This document shows positions 28,873 to 38,774 of a stretch of DNA of 64,000 bases, piece after piece (positions within the stretch are counted from its first letter, which is position 1; each line of letters opens with the position of its first letter). The notes under the pieces were generated by a model. It ran no database searches. It was not told the origin of the DNA and saw only the letters and a list, made by a program, of their open reading frames with translations. A program made the translations under genes and the position numbers. Source of the stretch: CAZDKK01 sp964506245 (lineage in GTDB: Bacteria > Eisenbacteria > RBG-16-71-46 > CAIMUX01 > WJJG01); NCBI GenBank assembly GCA_964506245.1, contig CAZDKK010000011.1, positions 38,098-102,097 of the forward strand, in the 5' to 3' direction.

Positions 28873-29970
28873 ATGTGCACACTCATTGTAGCCCTGAGCG
28901 CCCGCCTTCGGGCAGCCCTGATGCCCCGGGCCGCCCTGGCCCTCGAGAACGCCGCTCTCCGACAGCAGTTGGCCGCGTACGTGCGGACCTCGAAGCGGCC
29001 CGGACTCCGAATCGGCGACCGGCTGTTCTGGGTCGCTCTCAGCAGGCTCTGGCCCGACTGGACTCGCCCCCTCGTCATCGTCAAGCCCGGGACGGTGATC
29101 CGTTGGCACCGAAAGGGCTTCAGGCTCTTCTGGCGCAGGAAGTCCGGGCATGGGCCAATCGGTCGACCCCGGATCTCCCCACAGCGCATCGCCTTCATTC
29201 GCCGCATCTCCAGTGACCATCCCGAATGGGGCGAGGGCCGGATCACCGAGGAGCTCGCCGCCAAGTTCGGTGTCCAGCACTCCCGCAGCACGATCCGCCG
29301 CTACATGGCCCCACGTAATGGGTCGCCCCGCGGCGACCAGACCTGGCGGACCTTCGTCCGCAACCACGCCAGGGAGATCTGGGCCTGCGACTTCCTCACT
29401 CAGTACACCGCCCTCTTCGCTGTCGTCTACGTGTTCGTCATCATGGAGATCGACTCACGCCGGATTGTCCATGTCAACGTGACGACCAACCCGACGCTGT
29501 CATGGGTGAAACAGCAGCTGCGTGAGGCGATGTGCGAGGACGTGGCTCCGCGGTTCCTCGTCCACGACAACGACGCGATCTTCGGACAGCTTGGCAGGCG
29601 TACGTCAGTCGAGGAGACAGGCCGCAGGCGAAGCTACCGCTGCCACCTGGACCGCTGGCTCGACGGGGTCATGAAGATCCAGGGCCTACCCATCCCCTAC
29701 GGTGCTCCGAACGCATCGCCCTACGTAGAGCGCCTCATGCGGACGCTGCGCGAGGAGGCGCTGAACCACTTCATCTTCCTGCCCGCCGACCACATCCGCC
29801 GGGTCGTCAACGAGTACATTCGCTACTACAATGGCGCTCGTCCTTCGCAGGCAATCCACAGGATCCCTGCGCCCTACCCGGAACTCCGCCAGCCTCCGCT
29901 GCAGGATGGCAAGCTCGTGGGGCTACCCGTCCTGGGCGGCGTCCATCACGACTATCGCCTCGTGGCCTGA
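28873..29970 (+). CDS. DDE integrase/transposase, divergent partner
   Basis: The product has 365 residues from ATG 28873 (MCTLIVALSARLRAALMPRAALALENAALRQQLA). The same architecture as the minus-strand integrase is seen: LVIVKPGTVIRWHRKGFRLFWRRKS, ITEELAAKFGVQHSRSTIRRYM, WACDFLTQYTALF (first Asp), FLVHDNDAIFGQ (second Asp) and SPYVERLMRTLREEALNHFIFL (Glu), ending IRYYNGARPSQAIHRIPAPYP. It has a 40-residue insert between the second Asp and the Glu (RRTSVEETGRRRSYRCHLDRWLDGVMKIQ) compared with its partner. Terminal inverted repeats were not found by eye, so the limits of the element(s) are unknown. Confidence 0.88.
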   Translation: MCTLIVALSARLRAALMPRAALALENAALRQQLAAYVRTSKRPGLRIGDRLFWVALSRLWPDWTRPLVIVKPGTVIRWHRKGFRLFWRRKSGHGPIGRPRISPQRIAFIRRISSDHPEWGEGRITEELAAKFGVQHSRSTIRRYMAPRNGSPRGDQTWRTFVRNHAREIWACDFLTQYTALFAVVYVFVIMEIDSRRIVHVNVTTNPTLSWVKQQLREAMCEDVAPRFLVHDNDAIFGQLGRRTSVEETGRRRSYRCHLDRWLDGVMKIQGLPIPYGAPNASPYVERLMRTLREEALNHFIFLPADHIRRVVNEYIRYYNGARPSQAIHRIPAPYPELRQPPLQDGKLVGLPVLGGVHHDYRLVA

Positions 29971-30218
29971 GGCCACGTCCACCTACGAGGCTGAGAGAGA
30001 TCATCGCCTGCACCGGCACCCCTGCGCCCGGCGGGCTGAATCCACCAGCCAGAAGCTTGCTGCCGACTCAGGAGAGTGACCCTTGTTCCGTTTCGTCCGC
30101 AGCCTCCGTCGCCCGATCTCGGGCTTGGCGAAGTATGGATCCGCCCGGAAGACGCCTCGACGGACTTTTCGCGGAGTACGCCGGTATCCACCGTGGTTCA
30201 GGTCTTGTATTCGCTATG
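29971..30218. other. intergenic, nothing recognised
   Basis: About 250 bases between the integrase and the convergent beta-helix gene. No supported feature. Confidence 0.4.
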
Positions 30219-31196
30219 TCAGTGTGTGAACAGTGTCTTGATCTGCCCCCAGGTCGTGGCAACCGTCGGGGTGGAGCCGCATCCTACCGGCCATGCCCCA
30301 ATTAGATCGCACTCGGGATTGGGTGGAGTGAACGGCGCGCAGGGCGAATCCGCGTGCAGGGTGAAGTCACTGGCCTGCGGGTCGCAGAAAAGCGGGTCCT
30401 CGGAAATGTTGCCGCTGATTCCGTACTGGCCTGCGATCGGGCCGACCCAGTCACCGCCCTCGTTACCGTAGAGGTCGCAGCAAGCCAGGACTGGGACAGC
30501 GCCGCTAGTCCATCCAACCCCCATGCTGCCCGTCGACTGGCATACGATTGTGTTCTCGATCACGGCGGGACTCGAGCACATCTGAGCCAAGATTCCAGCA
30601 CCCCAGCCCCACGCCTCGTTGTTGTAGAACGTGCACTCGACCAGTGCAGCGGAGCCCCCTCATATGCATACGCCACCCCCGTACCCGGCGATATTCCCGG
30701 CAAACGTGCACCTGGAGACGGTAGGGAGTGATGCACCATTGATCAGGAGGCCCCCACCGTCCACACCTATGTTGTTGAGAAACAGGCAGCGGGCAATCGC
30801 GGGGGAGGAGTCTTCCAGCCACACACCGCCCCCTAGTCCCGAATACGCGTCCCTCACGGTCACGCCCTCAAGCCGAGCCTCCGGGTCGACACCCTCAATG
30901 TAGATGCCCCAGTGGCTTCTCCTGGACGTTCCTTCGCAGTCGAGGGTGCAGCTATAGGGGTCTCCACTCTGCGAGCGGACCGTGACCTCTTTGTCCACCC
31001 AGAGGATGTCCCGGTTGCCCTCGCCCTGGAAGACTCCGTCCGTCAGCTCGATGATGTCCCCATCCAAGACCGCATCAATTGCTGCCTGGATCGTGGGGAA
31101 GTCGCCTGTGCCATCAGGGCGGACCACATAGGTCGCTCCCGTGGCGGGCGCGACCATGATTGCCCACGCAACCCAAAGCAATGCAGGAAACCGCAT
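30219..31196 (-). CDS. exported beta-helix protein, predicted selenoprotein (C-I-U type)
   Basis: Read through one in-frame TGA (30660-30662, codon 179), this gene gives 325 residues. ATG 31196 follows GGAGGTGGAT; MRFPALLWVAWAIMVAPATGA is the signal. TYVVRPDGTGDFPTIQAAIDAVLDGD opens a right-handed parallel beta-helix of the pectate-lyase-like kind, whose coils have the form GGGxxxxxxSPxIxxCxFxxN. The TGA sits in GYGGGVCI-TGA-GGSAALVECTFYNNEA, exactly as in the paralogs at 45541 and 62321. Downstream the frame is a normal helix (SSPAVIENTIVCQS, CCDLYGNEGGDWVGPIAGQYG), then CGSTPTVATTWGQIKTLFTH, the TWG-type tail. The protein is Cys-rich. Selenocysteine is the favoured reading; nonsense mutation is the alternative. 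Confidence 0.75.
30632..30662 (-). promoter_or_regulatory. SECIS-like hairpin after in-frame TGA
   Basis: On the minus strand TGA (30662-30660) is followed, after 11 nt, by TGCACT-GGTCG-AGTGCA (30648-30632), a perfect 6-bp stem that extends by CG/CG across a bulged C. The GGUC loop lies at +18 to +21 from TGA; in E. coli fdhF it is at +19 to +22. The sequence from TGCATATGAGG to GTGCAC is nearly identical in three paralogs, including third codon positions. Confidence 0.65.
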
Positions 31197-31319
31197 ATCC
31201 ACCTCCGCCGCCCTTCTGGGCGGGTCAGCCGCAGGAGCGTCGCCCGTCTCGACCCCACGGCCGCTATCGTTCACATCTGTCCCCCACACCGTGCGAAATG
31301 TCGACCCATGTTCCCGCCG

Positions 31320-34175
31320 TCAACGAACCAGCAGAACCGGGCTGATCACAGCTTCCCGTTCCATCCTCAGTCGGCAGAAGTACATCCCGGCCGGAACCGG
31401 CTGATCGCGGCGATCCGTCCCGTCCCGCAGGATGCGGTACTCACCACTGGTTTGCAGGTCGTCGACCAGCCAGCGCACCAGTCGGCCGGTCGCATCGTGC
31501 ACAGCCAGGACGACGTGGAGCTCTCCAGCCGACCTTGGAATCGAATAGACTATCTGGCTGCCCGGGAGGAAGGGATTCGCAACCAAACAGGATAGACTAC
31601 GCTCGATCTGGTCTTCGATCCGATCCCTAGCTGACTGGAGCACGCAGCCGGCACCGCATCCCACAGGCATCGCCCCAATCACTCCGCAATCGAACCACTC
31701 GCCCGCGCAGCGAGAGTCGCTCATGAAGAAGTAGTCGTCCAAGCCCTCGTCGCAGAAGCACGGGTCATCGCAGAAGTTCCATCGCTCGATGACTTGACCC
31801 GCGATGCACCCGACCCAGTCGCCTCCGGCGTTGCCATAGACGCAGCAGCACGAGAGAACGGCGTCAGCCGAACCCGAGCAGGCCACCGCCTCCCCTCTGC
31901 TGCTGAACGAGACGATGGAATTCTGAAGCGTGACGCGCCCCGACCCGCTAGCGTATACACCAGCGCCTTGCGAGGCCTCGTTCCCTGAGAGGGTGCAGCG
32001 GATGAGCGCCGGAGAGGAGTTCACGGAGAAGAGGGCACCACCTGCAGCTTCGCCATCGTTGCGATACAGCAGGCAGCCGGCCACGCGGGGCGAGCCACCG
32101 GAGCAGTAGATCGCTCCGCCCCCGGGTTCCTCCTCGCCGGCGTCACCGCCGGTCACCCCGACTCCTCGCAACATCGATTCCTGACCCACTCCTCCCGAAA
32201 ACCTGAAGGCGCGGTGGGGGTCGAGGGCACTTCCCTGGCAGTTGAGGAGGCACGCGCTGGGATCGCCTCCCCGAGAACAGATCGTCATCGCCCTGGCCGG
32301 GACGGTGATGTCGCGGTTACCTTCGCCCGTGTAGATCCCGTCCTCCAGGGTCACGACACCCCACGCGGAACAGCTGTCCAGAGCTACCTGAATGGTGGGG
32401 TAGTCTCCGCCGCCCTGCGGATCGACCACCAGAGTATCGACGGGGCACCCCCAATCGTGAGCTCCGATAAGGCCGCAACCGAGCAGGTCGTCGGGCATGC
32501 ACGGAGAAGACGCTCGGATCGTGAAGTTCCCGTTGAGCGTGTCACAGAACCCGGGATCACCCGAGAAGTTGCCATCGAGGCCACGCTGATCAGCAATGTA
32601 TCCCACCCAATCACCATTGGCATTGCCGTACACGTCGCAGCATTCCAACTTCACAGCCAGACCGCCGAGGTCTTCGCACGTGATCCCCTCCCCATAGGTG
32701 CTGAATGCCACGACGGTGTTCTCAAGCGAGACATCGAGCTCCCGGCCGCCCGCAATGTACAGCGCCCCACCCCGACCACCCCATCGACATCGGTTACCAC
32801 TGAAGGTGCAGTTGGTGATCGTCGCGTGAATTGCTGCGGCGAGGCTCAAGGCACCGCCCTGCCTGCTGACGTTTTCTGCAAACGTGCACCGATCAAGGAG
32901 CAGCTCGCCATCCATGGCCGCCAGCGCCCCTCCATCGTATCCCATACCCGATCTGTTGTGCGTGAACCGGCACGATCTGCAGGTCACTTGAGGATCTTGA
33001 AGGGGGTTCTCTCCGCCGATGAACCCCGCGCCGCCCTTGTGATTGTGCGTCTCTGCCTCGCAGCTGTCGAAGATGCAGTTCTCGAACACGGCCACTGCGC
33101 CGTCCAGGCAGCGGAACCCGCCGCCATTGCACTCGGGTCAGCCTTGGCCGGCATGGATGTCGGCGCGCCCATTGTAGACCGTCAGACCCCGGATTTGCGC
33201 AGTATCGCCGGTGTCGAAGACGAATCCTCGACGCGGGTCAAGTGTATCCGCCGCCGATCTGCCTTCGCAGTCGATGATACACCGCGTGGGATCGTCGCAC
33301 TCCGAGCGAACCACCAGTCGTTTCCCCAGAAACCGGATGTTGCGATTCATTTCCCCCTTGAATGGATAGTCGCAGCACAACTCGATCGTGTCCCCATCGG
33401 CAGTCGTGCCCGCATCTATGGCGGCCTGAATGGTGCTGTCCGCAGTGCCGGGACAGACGAAGATCACTTGGTGCTCACCAGGGCCCAGGATCCCGCCGCC
33501 CGCCTCCGGCTCGATCCCCCCGCCACCAATGGGCCCCGAACTCTGGCCACCCGCCACAAGCCCCTCCGGGCACGCATACACCCCATCCTGGAAGAGCCCC
33601 ATGCCCCCCAGCGAGTCCGCAGCCCACGTCTCCGGCGGACTCTCGCAGTTGGATGCTCCCGCGAAGCCCGTCGCGGGATCCACGGCCAGCGGGATCAGCC
33701 CCTCCTCGTAGGCGTAGCCGGCGAACCAGTACACCGGCACGAGGTTGCCCTCCCACGGCGTGCCGGTCGCCACGATCGCCGTCCCCTCGCCCGGACCCGG
33801 CCAGGAGGCCGTCGGGATCTCCAGCCCATCCTCGGGCCAGCAGGGACCATAGTCCTCGATGAAGAAATCAGCCGCATCGTACTCGCCCAGGCCGAACTCG
33901 GTGCCGCACCATTCCTTCTCCTCGGCCCAGGCGGCCAGGACAAACCAGATGACCGCGTTGGCCGTGTCGATGCGGTTGACCTGGTCTTCGCACTCTTCGA
34001 TGCGGTAGTGGTCCCAGTACTCCTGGCACCATCCGCCGGCGGGCGGGCTAGTCGAGTACTCCATCCCCGTCGGGTAGTGCGCGATGAACGCACCTCCCTC
34101 GAGGTTCGCGGGATCAGCGGCCGCCGAGCCCGCGACGATGCCGGACACGCAGAACAGCACGAGCATCTTGCGCAT
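31320..34175 (-). CDS. large exported beta-helix protein, predicted selenoprotein (U-P-E-C type)
   Basis: The gene gives 951 residues if TGA at 33138-33140 (codon 346) is read. ATG 34175 follows GGGAGA, and MRKMLVLFCVSGIVAGSAAA is the signal. Residues 21-215 are the DPANLEGGAFIAH domain shared with 4679-6778 and 42643-45519. A beta-helix begins with HQVIFVCPGTADSTIQAAIDAGTTADGDTIEL. The TGA context is HAGQG-TGA-PECNGGGFRCLDGAVAVFENCIF. The frame then carries two further helix blocks, each starting with a VVDPQGGGDYPTIQVALDSC motif, and ends with a FlgD-like domain (HVVLAVHDATGRLVRWLVDD, PAGMYFCRLRMEREAVISPVLLVR). It is nearly co-linear with the 42643 paralog. Surface location is likely; the ligand is unknown. 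Confidence 0.78.
33107..33140 (-). promoter_or_regulatory. SECIS-like hairpin after in-frame TGA
   Basis: After TGA (33140-33138) the minus strand has GGCGGCG-GGTTC-CGCTGCC at +13 to +31 (33125-33107), a 7-8 bp stem with one G-U pair and GGU at +20 to +22. The same 19 bases occur at the same offset in the 42643 paralog, although flanking codons differ. Confidence 0.6.
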
Positions 34176-34249
34176 CTCACGGTCTCCCTTCCCTGGCGTG
34201 AGTTGAGGCATACGCGTAGTGAACTCGCGGGTGAGATCGGCCGAAGCAC

Positions 34250-34293
34250 CCTTGCCGGGGGTGGGAGGTCAAGACCTCACCCGGCCGGGCAAG
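34250..34293 (-). promoter_or_regulatory. conserved leader hairpin
   Basis: The minus strand reads CTTGCCCGGCCGGGTGAGGT, a short spacer, then ACCTCCCACCCCCGGCAAGG, an extended imperfect stem about 75-120 bases before the start codon. The 42643 paralog has the same structure at 42526-42569, with changes on both arms. Confidence 0.45.
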
Positions 34294-34355
34294 ACCTATC
34301 GCGCTTCCCATCGACGGGACTTGCGGGCGGAGTCACTTGGTCACTTTCACAAATG

Positions 34356-34385
34356 AGTATGGACCCACCCCCTCGGGCGAGTCAA
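34356..34385 (-). promoter_or_regulatory. sigma70-like promoter of the large beta-helix gene
   Basis: TTGACT (34385-34380), an 18-base spacer and CATACT (34361-34356) on the minus strand. The same element with the same spacing occurs at 36406-36435 and 42435-42464, each followed by TGTGAAAGTGACCnAGTGACTCCGCCCGCAA. The leader to the start codon is about 180 bases. Confidence 0.5.
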
Positions 34386-34700
34386 TACCCCTGGCTCTCC
34401 GTCTCGGCTGCAGGTTGTCCCGGGTCCCGCGGGGGCATGGGAGTAGAACGTGTAACCTCTGGAAAAGGATACAGCTACAAGCCGCCGGACGGGTGAAGGA
34501 GGTCGGGCCATTGCCCGCTCTAGCAACCTTGTTCCCACCGGCATCCCGGTCCGACACTTCGAACTCGAACGGGGTATGTTTTAACAGAGAAGCCACCCGC
34601 CCGCCCGCCGGAGTCCCGACCCGGGCGGGACGACAGCCAGACAGCGAGCTGGTCGCAGAGCGAAGGCCGCTGTGGGCGCATCCGACTGAGGAGGTCCACA
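34386..34700. other. intergenic, upstream flank
   Basis: The part next to the promoter (34386-34480) is related to 36320-36400 and 42360-42430 in opposite orientation, including a purine-rich block and AACGTGTAACC. The rest shows nothing. Confidence 0.4.
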
Positions 34701-34985
34701 GTGCCCTACGTGGCTGACGATCTTCCCCTCACCCCCGACCAACGCCGGCGCGAGATCGCGCGCATCCTCGCCCGGGGCATCCTGCGCCTGCACGCCCTGG
34801 AGCATGCTCAAGCCGTCGCTCACGCCCCCGAGGCCCCTGTCAACTCATGCTCCGCTAGAGATGCACGTCGGCGGATAGGCATTATGGGGATATGGCGTCC
34901 GCAAGGTCAGGCGAGGCTTGGTGCCCGCGGTGACACCCCTTCAGGAGCTGGCCTTCTCCGCTGCGTGAGAGCAGGGTTCCAATGA
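34701..34985 (+). CDS. small ORF, remnant of a recombinase-associated gene
   Basis: GTG 34701 follows GAGGAGGTCCACA. The first 30 residues (MPYVADDLPLTPDQRRREIARILARGILRLH) match the TPDERRREIAAILAxGVLRLR pattern of short proteins encoded beside DUF2924 genes and serine recombinases, as I recall the family. After residue 35 the sequence loses this character, so the 94-residue frame probably has a foreign tail. A DUF2924 gene remnant is found 6 kb away at 40688. Confidence 0.35.
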   Translation: MPYVADDLPLTPDQRRREIARILARGILRLHALEHAQAVAHAPEAPVNSCSARDARRRIGIMGIWRPQGQARLGARGDTPSGAGLLRCVRAGFQ

Positions 34986-35391
34986 CTGAGATCGGCGCTC
35001 AACCCTCAACCCCAACGGAGGACGCCTATGGACAGGTAAATCGGGCTCAAGTGCCCACGCGTCAAGCTGAACGGTCGCGGTGGTCGGAGCGCATAGGACG
35101 GTCTGCTCGGGCTCGCGGCGGCGATAGCCTTCGGGCAGCGGAGCCGAGGCCGCGCCCGGGTGGCGCTCGTAGGTGTGCGCGGGAAGCGGAGGCTCGAGCG
35201 CCCCCGCGAGGGATCCGGGCGTGGCCGCCTCTGGGGATGATCGCGCGCGCTGCGCCATGCCCCAGGGCCGTAGCCAGGGCGCGGCCAGCCGGATGGAGGC
35301 GCGCCAAGCGCCTCATCGGCGGCCCCGCCTCAACCGACGCGATCAGCAGCTCGCTCGGCCCCCGCCGGCTTCACCGCCCCGCGCCTTCCCG
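34986..35391. other. intergenic, no supported gene
   Basis: About 400 very GC-rich bases with several overlapping open frames on both strands, none resembling a family or carrying a good ribosome binding site. Confidence 0.4.
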
Positions 35392-35806
35392 CTACCGCTG
35401 CCGCATGCTCAGCCGGTCGCGCACGAACTCCGACAGCGCAAGCACTGCGCGGTCGATCCTGCGGAAGGTCGGGGCGCCGTGGTCTTGCAGCAGGTTCACC
35501 AGTGGGTCGTAGATCTCGCCCGCGTCGACGCAGAAGACGATCGGCTTGCGCGTGGCGCGGAAGATGCGCGCGAAGCCCATGCCCAGCGAGCCCTCGGCGT
35601 ACAGGTTCTCCTTGTGCTCGGGGCTGGGTGGCAGGACGTTGACCGCCAGGGTCAGCGGCACGCACGAGATGAGCATGCAGTCGACGTTCGGATCCTCGAC
35701 CATCGCCGCCACGCAGTTGAGGTAGGCGGGCGTTGGCGTGATGGGCGTCGCGTCGAGCCGGTTGCGAAAGTCGACGATGCCCTCGGGCAGCCCCTTGCGC
35801 ATCCGG
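35392..35806 (-). pseudogene. C-terminal fragment of NDP-forming acyl-CoA synthetase
   Basis: The minus frame reads GLPEGIVDFRNRLDATPITPTPAYLNCVAAMVEDPNVDCMLISCVPLTLAVNVLPPSPEHKENL, then GFARIFRATRKPIVFCVDAGEIYDPLVNLLQDHGAPTFRRIDRAVLALSEFVRDRLS and a stop. This is the last part of the CoA-ligase region of acetate-CoA ligase/acyl-CoA synthetase (ADP-forming). At about 35806 it is joined to the opposite-strand sorting-domain fragment, so the enzyme's other several hundred residues are missing. A second, shorter copy is at 41396-41767. Confidence 0.7.
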
Positions 35807-35992
35807 CAGGTCTTCGATGCGTCCGGCCGACTGATGCGCACGCTGGCCGACGGCACGCACCGCGCCGGTCTGCACCGGATCGGCTGGGATGGCGCCGATG
35901 CGGCCGGTCAGCTTGCCGCGTCGGGTGTCTATTTCTGCCCCCTGCGGACCGAGGAGGGGACGTTCACGCGCAGCCTGATCCTCTCACGCTAG
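35807..35992 (+). pseudogene. orphan FlgD-like sorting-domain 3' end
   Basis: VFDASGRLMRTLADGTHRAGLHRIGWDGADAAGQLAASGVYFCPLRTEEGTFTRSLILSR and a stop, nearly the same as the end of the C25 protease (27286-27462). It starts abruptly at CAGGTCTTCGATGC with no signal peptide, start codon or passenger domain. Confidence 0.75.
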
Positions 35993-36020
35993 CCTGGGAC
36001 GATCCTGTCAAGTAGGCGCT

Positions 36021-36053
36021 GAGGTCACTCTTCTCTTCTGAGGGGGTGGCCTC
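36021..36053 (+). terminator. copied hairpin (repeat copy 1)
   Basis: GAGGTCAC...GTGGCCTC around TCTTCTC/GAGGGG, equivalent to 27492-27524. Confidence 0.5.
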
Positions 36054-36405
36054 AGCCTTTCGAGGCCGATTTGTTCTGACTGGACTCGGTCTCCTCCGGG
36101 TAGAAAGAGACGTCCCCTGTACATGCAAGCCCGTCCATCCTCTGGTCGGAGGATCTTTATGCCACTGGGTCGTTGCCTCTGAGACGCCCCGGTCGGCAGC
36201 GCATCCCAAGGTTCGCACGCAAGACTCGCAATGCCGACGTCCGTTTCCGTTGCTGGATCCTGCTCAAAGTCAGCCCGGGTCAGGGCTGTAGTGGCACCGT
36301 CCATCCAGCGTCAGCGATCGTTTCACTTTCAAGCGGTTACACGTTCCATTCCGACGTTCCCACTGGACCCAGGACACCCTGCAGCGAGAGGGAGAGCCAA
36401 GGATA
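36054..36405. other. spacer part of repeat copy 1
   Basis: There is no supported gene. The sequence is colinear with 42016-42434, including GATGCCGACGTC...GTTGCTGGATC and CAAGCGGTTACACGTTCCATTCC, which marks it as the flank of a duplicated gene. Confidence 0.5.
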
Positions 36406-36435
36406 TTGACTCGTCCGAAGGGATGGGTCCATACT
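36406..36435 (+). promoter_or_regulatory. sigma70-like promoter
   Basis: TTGACT - 18 bases - CATACT, shared with the promoters at 34356-34385 (-) and 42435-42464 (+). Here it stands about 200 bases upstream of the Cys-rich gene at 36635 instead of a beta-helix gene. Confidence 0.5.
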
Positions 36436-36634
36436 CCTATGTGAAAGTGACCCAGTGACTCCGCCCGCAATCGGTGTGGAGTGCACTATACTGTTGTAAA
36501 CAGGTTCGTCGATCCACTGGCCGCTCGGCCCCGGGGACTCCGGGGAGTTGACAATCAGAGCCGCCTAGCCGCATCCTCTAGTCGAAGACGAAAGTGCTCG
36601 TGACCCCATCGCTGATGAGAGGAGGTACGCCACC

Positions 36635-37081
36635 ATGAACAGAATGCATGCCCAATGGTGTCCACTGATTGGAAGCGTCGTGTTTGTCTTGCTGCTGTGT
36701 GGCGCCCTCAGTCCCGCCACTTCAATAGAATGCAAGATGGGTGGATGCCCTCTGCGATGGACTCGTCTGGTCGACGGCGGCTTTGAGCTTTGGTGGTGCT
36801 TCGATGTTTCCACGTACTGCAGCGCAAATGGCGCGGAATTCTACATCTAAAGACGTTGTTGCGAGGATGGCCAAGGCGTTGGCGATTGGACCTATATCGG
36901 CCAGGCATACCCCGCAAACGGTGTTGCCTGTGAGGATCCCTATGGCGGATGGACCTGCATCACATGGGATGATACGAGCCCTTCCGGATGCGAAGAAGGC
37001 TACCAATACAAGGTCCGATTGTACTGTTCCGAGTGCGAGGAGACCGGTATCGTCGAGAAGTGGTCCCTCTGCACTGACTAG
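36635..37081 (+). pseudogene. small exported Cys-rich protein with in-frame TAA
   Basis: ATG 36635 follows GAGAGGAGGTACGCCACC. IGSVVFVLLLCGALSPATS is a signal peptide. The frame stops at TAA (36848-36850, codon 72) after GAEFYI but continues with the same character: RRCCEDGQGVGDWTYIGQAY, CEDPYGGWTCITWDD, GCEEGYQYKVRLYCSECEE and WSLCTD, then TAG. The full 148 codons contain about 14 cysteines, so the two parts are almost surely one gene. Nonsense mutation is the simplest view; a sequencing error (TAC or similar) is possible. TAA is not a known Sec codon. The family is unknown. It is followed after 148 bases by a beta-helix gene. Confidence 0.55.
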
Positions 37082-37229
37082 GTTATCGGCTATCTCAACT
37101 GAGCGTCGCATTGGTCGCTTCGGGTGAGCCCAATCCCTTTGCAGGGACACATGATCTGGTGGTGGGGCACGGGCGCTCACTCATCGATCTTCGCACAAGC
37201 CCGATGGCGAGATGAGAGGACAGGAACCA

Positions 37230-38741
37230 ATGCGCGTCGCCCTCGTGATACTCATCCTGGCTGTAAAGGCAGCCGCGGTGCCGGCAGCAACGTACACCGT
37301 TCGACCGGACGGCACGGGTGACTTCCCCACCATTCGCCAAGCCATAGCAGCAGCGGTCAACGGTGACACTCTCCTCTTGACGGACGGCGTATTCACCGGA
37401 ATGGACAACCGCGACCTGGACTACGGCGGCAGGGCGATCTGCGTGCGCTCGCAATCGGGCAACCCCGAGGCCTGTGTGATCGAATGCGAGGGCCGGACCT
37501 CGGGAAGTGTCGCGCGGGGATTCGTATTCGCGTCCGGAGAGGGTCCTGACTCGCGGTTGGAAGGCGTGACAGTGCGCAACGGCATCGCCACCGACACCTG
37601 ACCGGGATGCTACGGCGGCGCGGTCGTGTGTCGCAGCGGCTCCTCGCCCACGATCACCGACTGCCGCTTCGTAGGCAGTCACGCACTGGAGGGCGGCGGC
37701 CTGGCGACCCTGACATCCTCCAACCCCAGGCTGATCCGTTGCGCCTTCCTAAACAACGTGGCCGTCGACGGCTCCGGTGGAGGGATCTTCTGCAACCAGT
37801 CGAATCCCATCCTGGTCGATTGCGTCCTGATCGGGAACGACGCCGAGGACGGCGGCGGAGGCTTGGGCTGTGACTACGATGCTCCGGCGCACCTCGTGCG
37901 ATGTGAGATCGCGGAGAACACGGCCCGCCGCGCCGCAGGCGTTCTGTGCCTCGACGGGTCCGATGCCGAGCTCGATTCGTGCTGCCTCGCGCGCAACGCA
38001 GCGGAGAACTTCGGTGGTGGCCTGCTGTGCCAGGATGCGTCACCCCGGATCCGTAGTTGCACATTCGCGAGCAACTCCGCCTACATCGGCGGGGGGCTAG
38101 CATGCCGCTTCGGCTCGCACGCCACAGCGGAGAACATCATCATCGCCTTTTCCGACGCGGGTAGGGCTGTTTTCTGCGACGCCCAGTCTTTCGCTCCCGC
38201 ACTCGCCTGTACGGACATCTATGGCAATGCAGGCGGCGACTGGAGCGACCCGATTGCGGGCCAATTGGGCAGCACCGGTAACATCAGTGAGGATCCCCTG
38301 TTCTGCGGCGAAGGCTCGGCCAACCGGCGCTACGGGTTGAGAAGCGACTCGCCGTGCGCACAGGAGAACAACATTGAGTGCGGGCAGATCGGGGCCTTCG
38401 CGGTCGCGTGCAGCGTGGCGTCAGCCGTGTTACCGCCCACCAAACGCACGACCGAGAAGCTCTGCGTGGCGTTGTGGTCGACCGCCATTGCGCCTCGTGG
38501 CGCAGAGATACACTACGTGCTGCCGCCGGACGTGCAGGTCCCGGTCGCACGCCTCAGCATCCATGACCTCTGCGGAGGATGCGTGCGCAAATGGGACATC
38601 CCTGCGTGCAGACGACGATCAGGTGTCGTCGAGTGGGATGCTGATGACGATTCCGGCGCACTTGTGGCTTGCGGCATCTACTTCATCCGCCTTGACGTTG
38701 GGGAGTCTGAATCGCACAGCCATGTCATGATCGCGAGGTGA
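37230..38741 (+). CDS. exported beta-helix protein, predicted selenoprotein (U-P-G-C type)
   Basis: The product is 503 residues if TGA at 37599-37601 (codon 124) is read. The start is taken at ATG 37230 (MRVALVILILAVKAAAVPAATYTV, signal peptide); an in-frame ATG at 37212 gives a weaker signal. TYTVRPDGTGDFPTIRQAIAAAVNGDTLLLTDGVF opens the helix. The TGA context is NGIATDT-TGA-PGCYGGAVVCRSGSSPTITDCRF, the same U-P-x-C-x-G-G pattern as in the two large paralogs but with quite different codons. Cys-rich coils follow (GGGLGCDYDAPAHLVRCEI, GGGLLCQDASPRIRSCTF). The end is a FlgD-like domain (VARLSIHDLCGGCVRKWDI, ACGIYFIRLDVGESESHSHVMIAR). The next beta-helix gene begins 33 bases later. Confidence 0.75.
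37599..37632 (+). promoter_or_regulatory. SECIS-like hairpin after in-frame TGA
   Basis: A G-U-rich stem (GGC-GCGC with GTGT-GTC, one bulged G) closes on GGTC at 37622-37625, +21 to +24 from TGA. The sequence is unlike the other five hairpins except for the loop, which argues for independent retention. Confidence 0.5.
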
Positions 38742-38774
38742 GGAACCGGCAGTGCACTTACGGAGACAGGCACT

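Larger units (their letters stand above)
35436..36480 (+). repeat. chimeric repeat, copy 1
   Basis: The roughly 1.05-kb unit is, in order: reversed acyl-CoA synthetase tail, sorting-domain 3' end, hairpin, spacer, purine-rich block and promoter. Copy 2 is at 41396-42500. Identity is very high to the hairpin, then falls, and copy 2 has an insert of about 60 bases after its hairpin. Confidence 0.75.

Noticed and set aside
32214..34496. 760-residue open frame opposite the large beta-helix gene
   Set aside because: Shadow frame with no family match; the minus strand has a signal peptide, domain and sorting module.
37614..37632. The weak G-U-rich hairpin after the TGA at 37599 as a strong independent proof
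   Set aside because: Its stem has several wobble pairs and a bulge, so it is listed as supporting evidence only.
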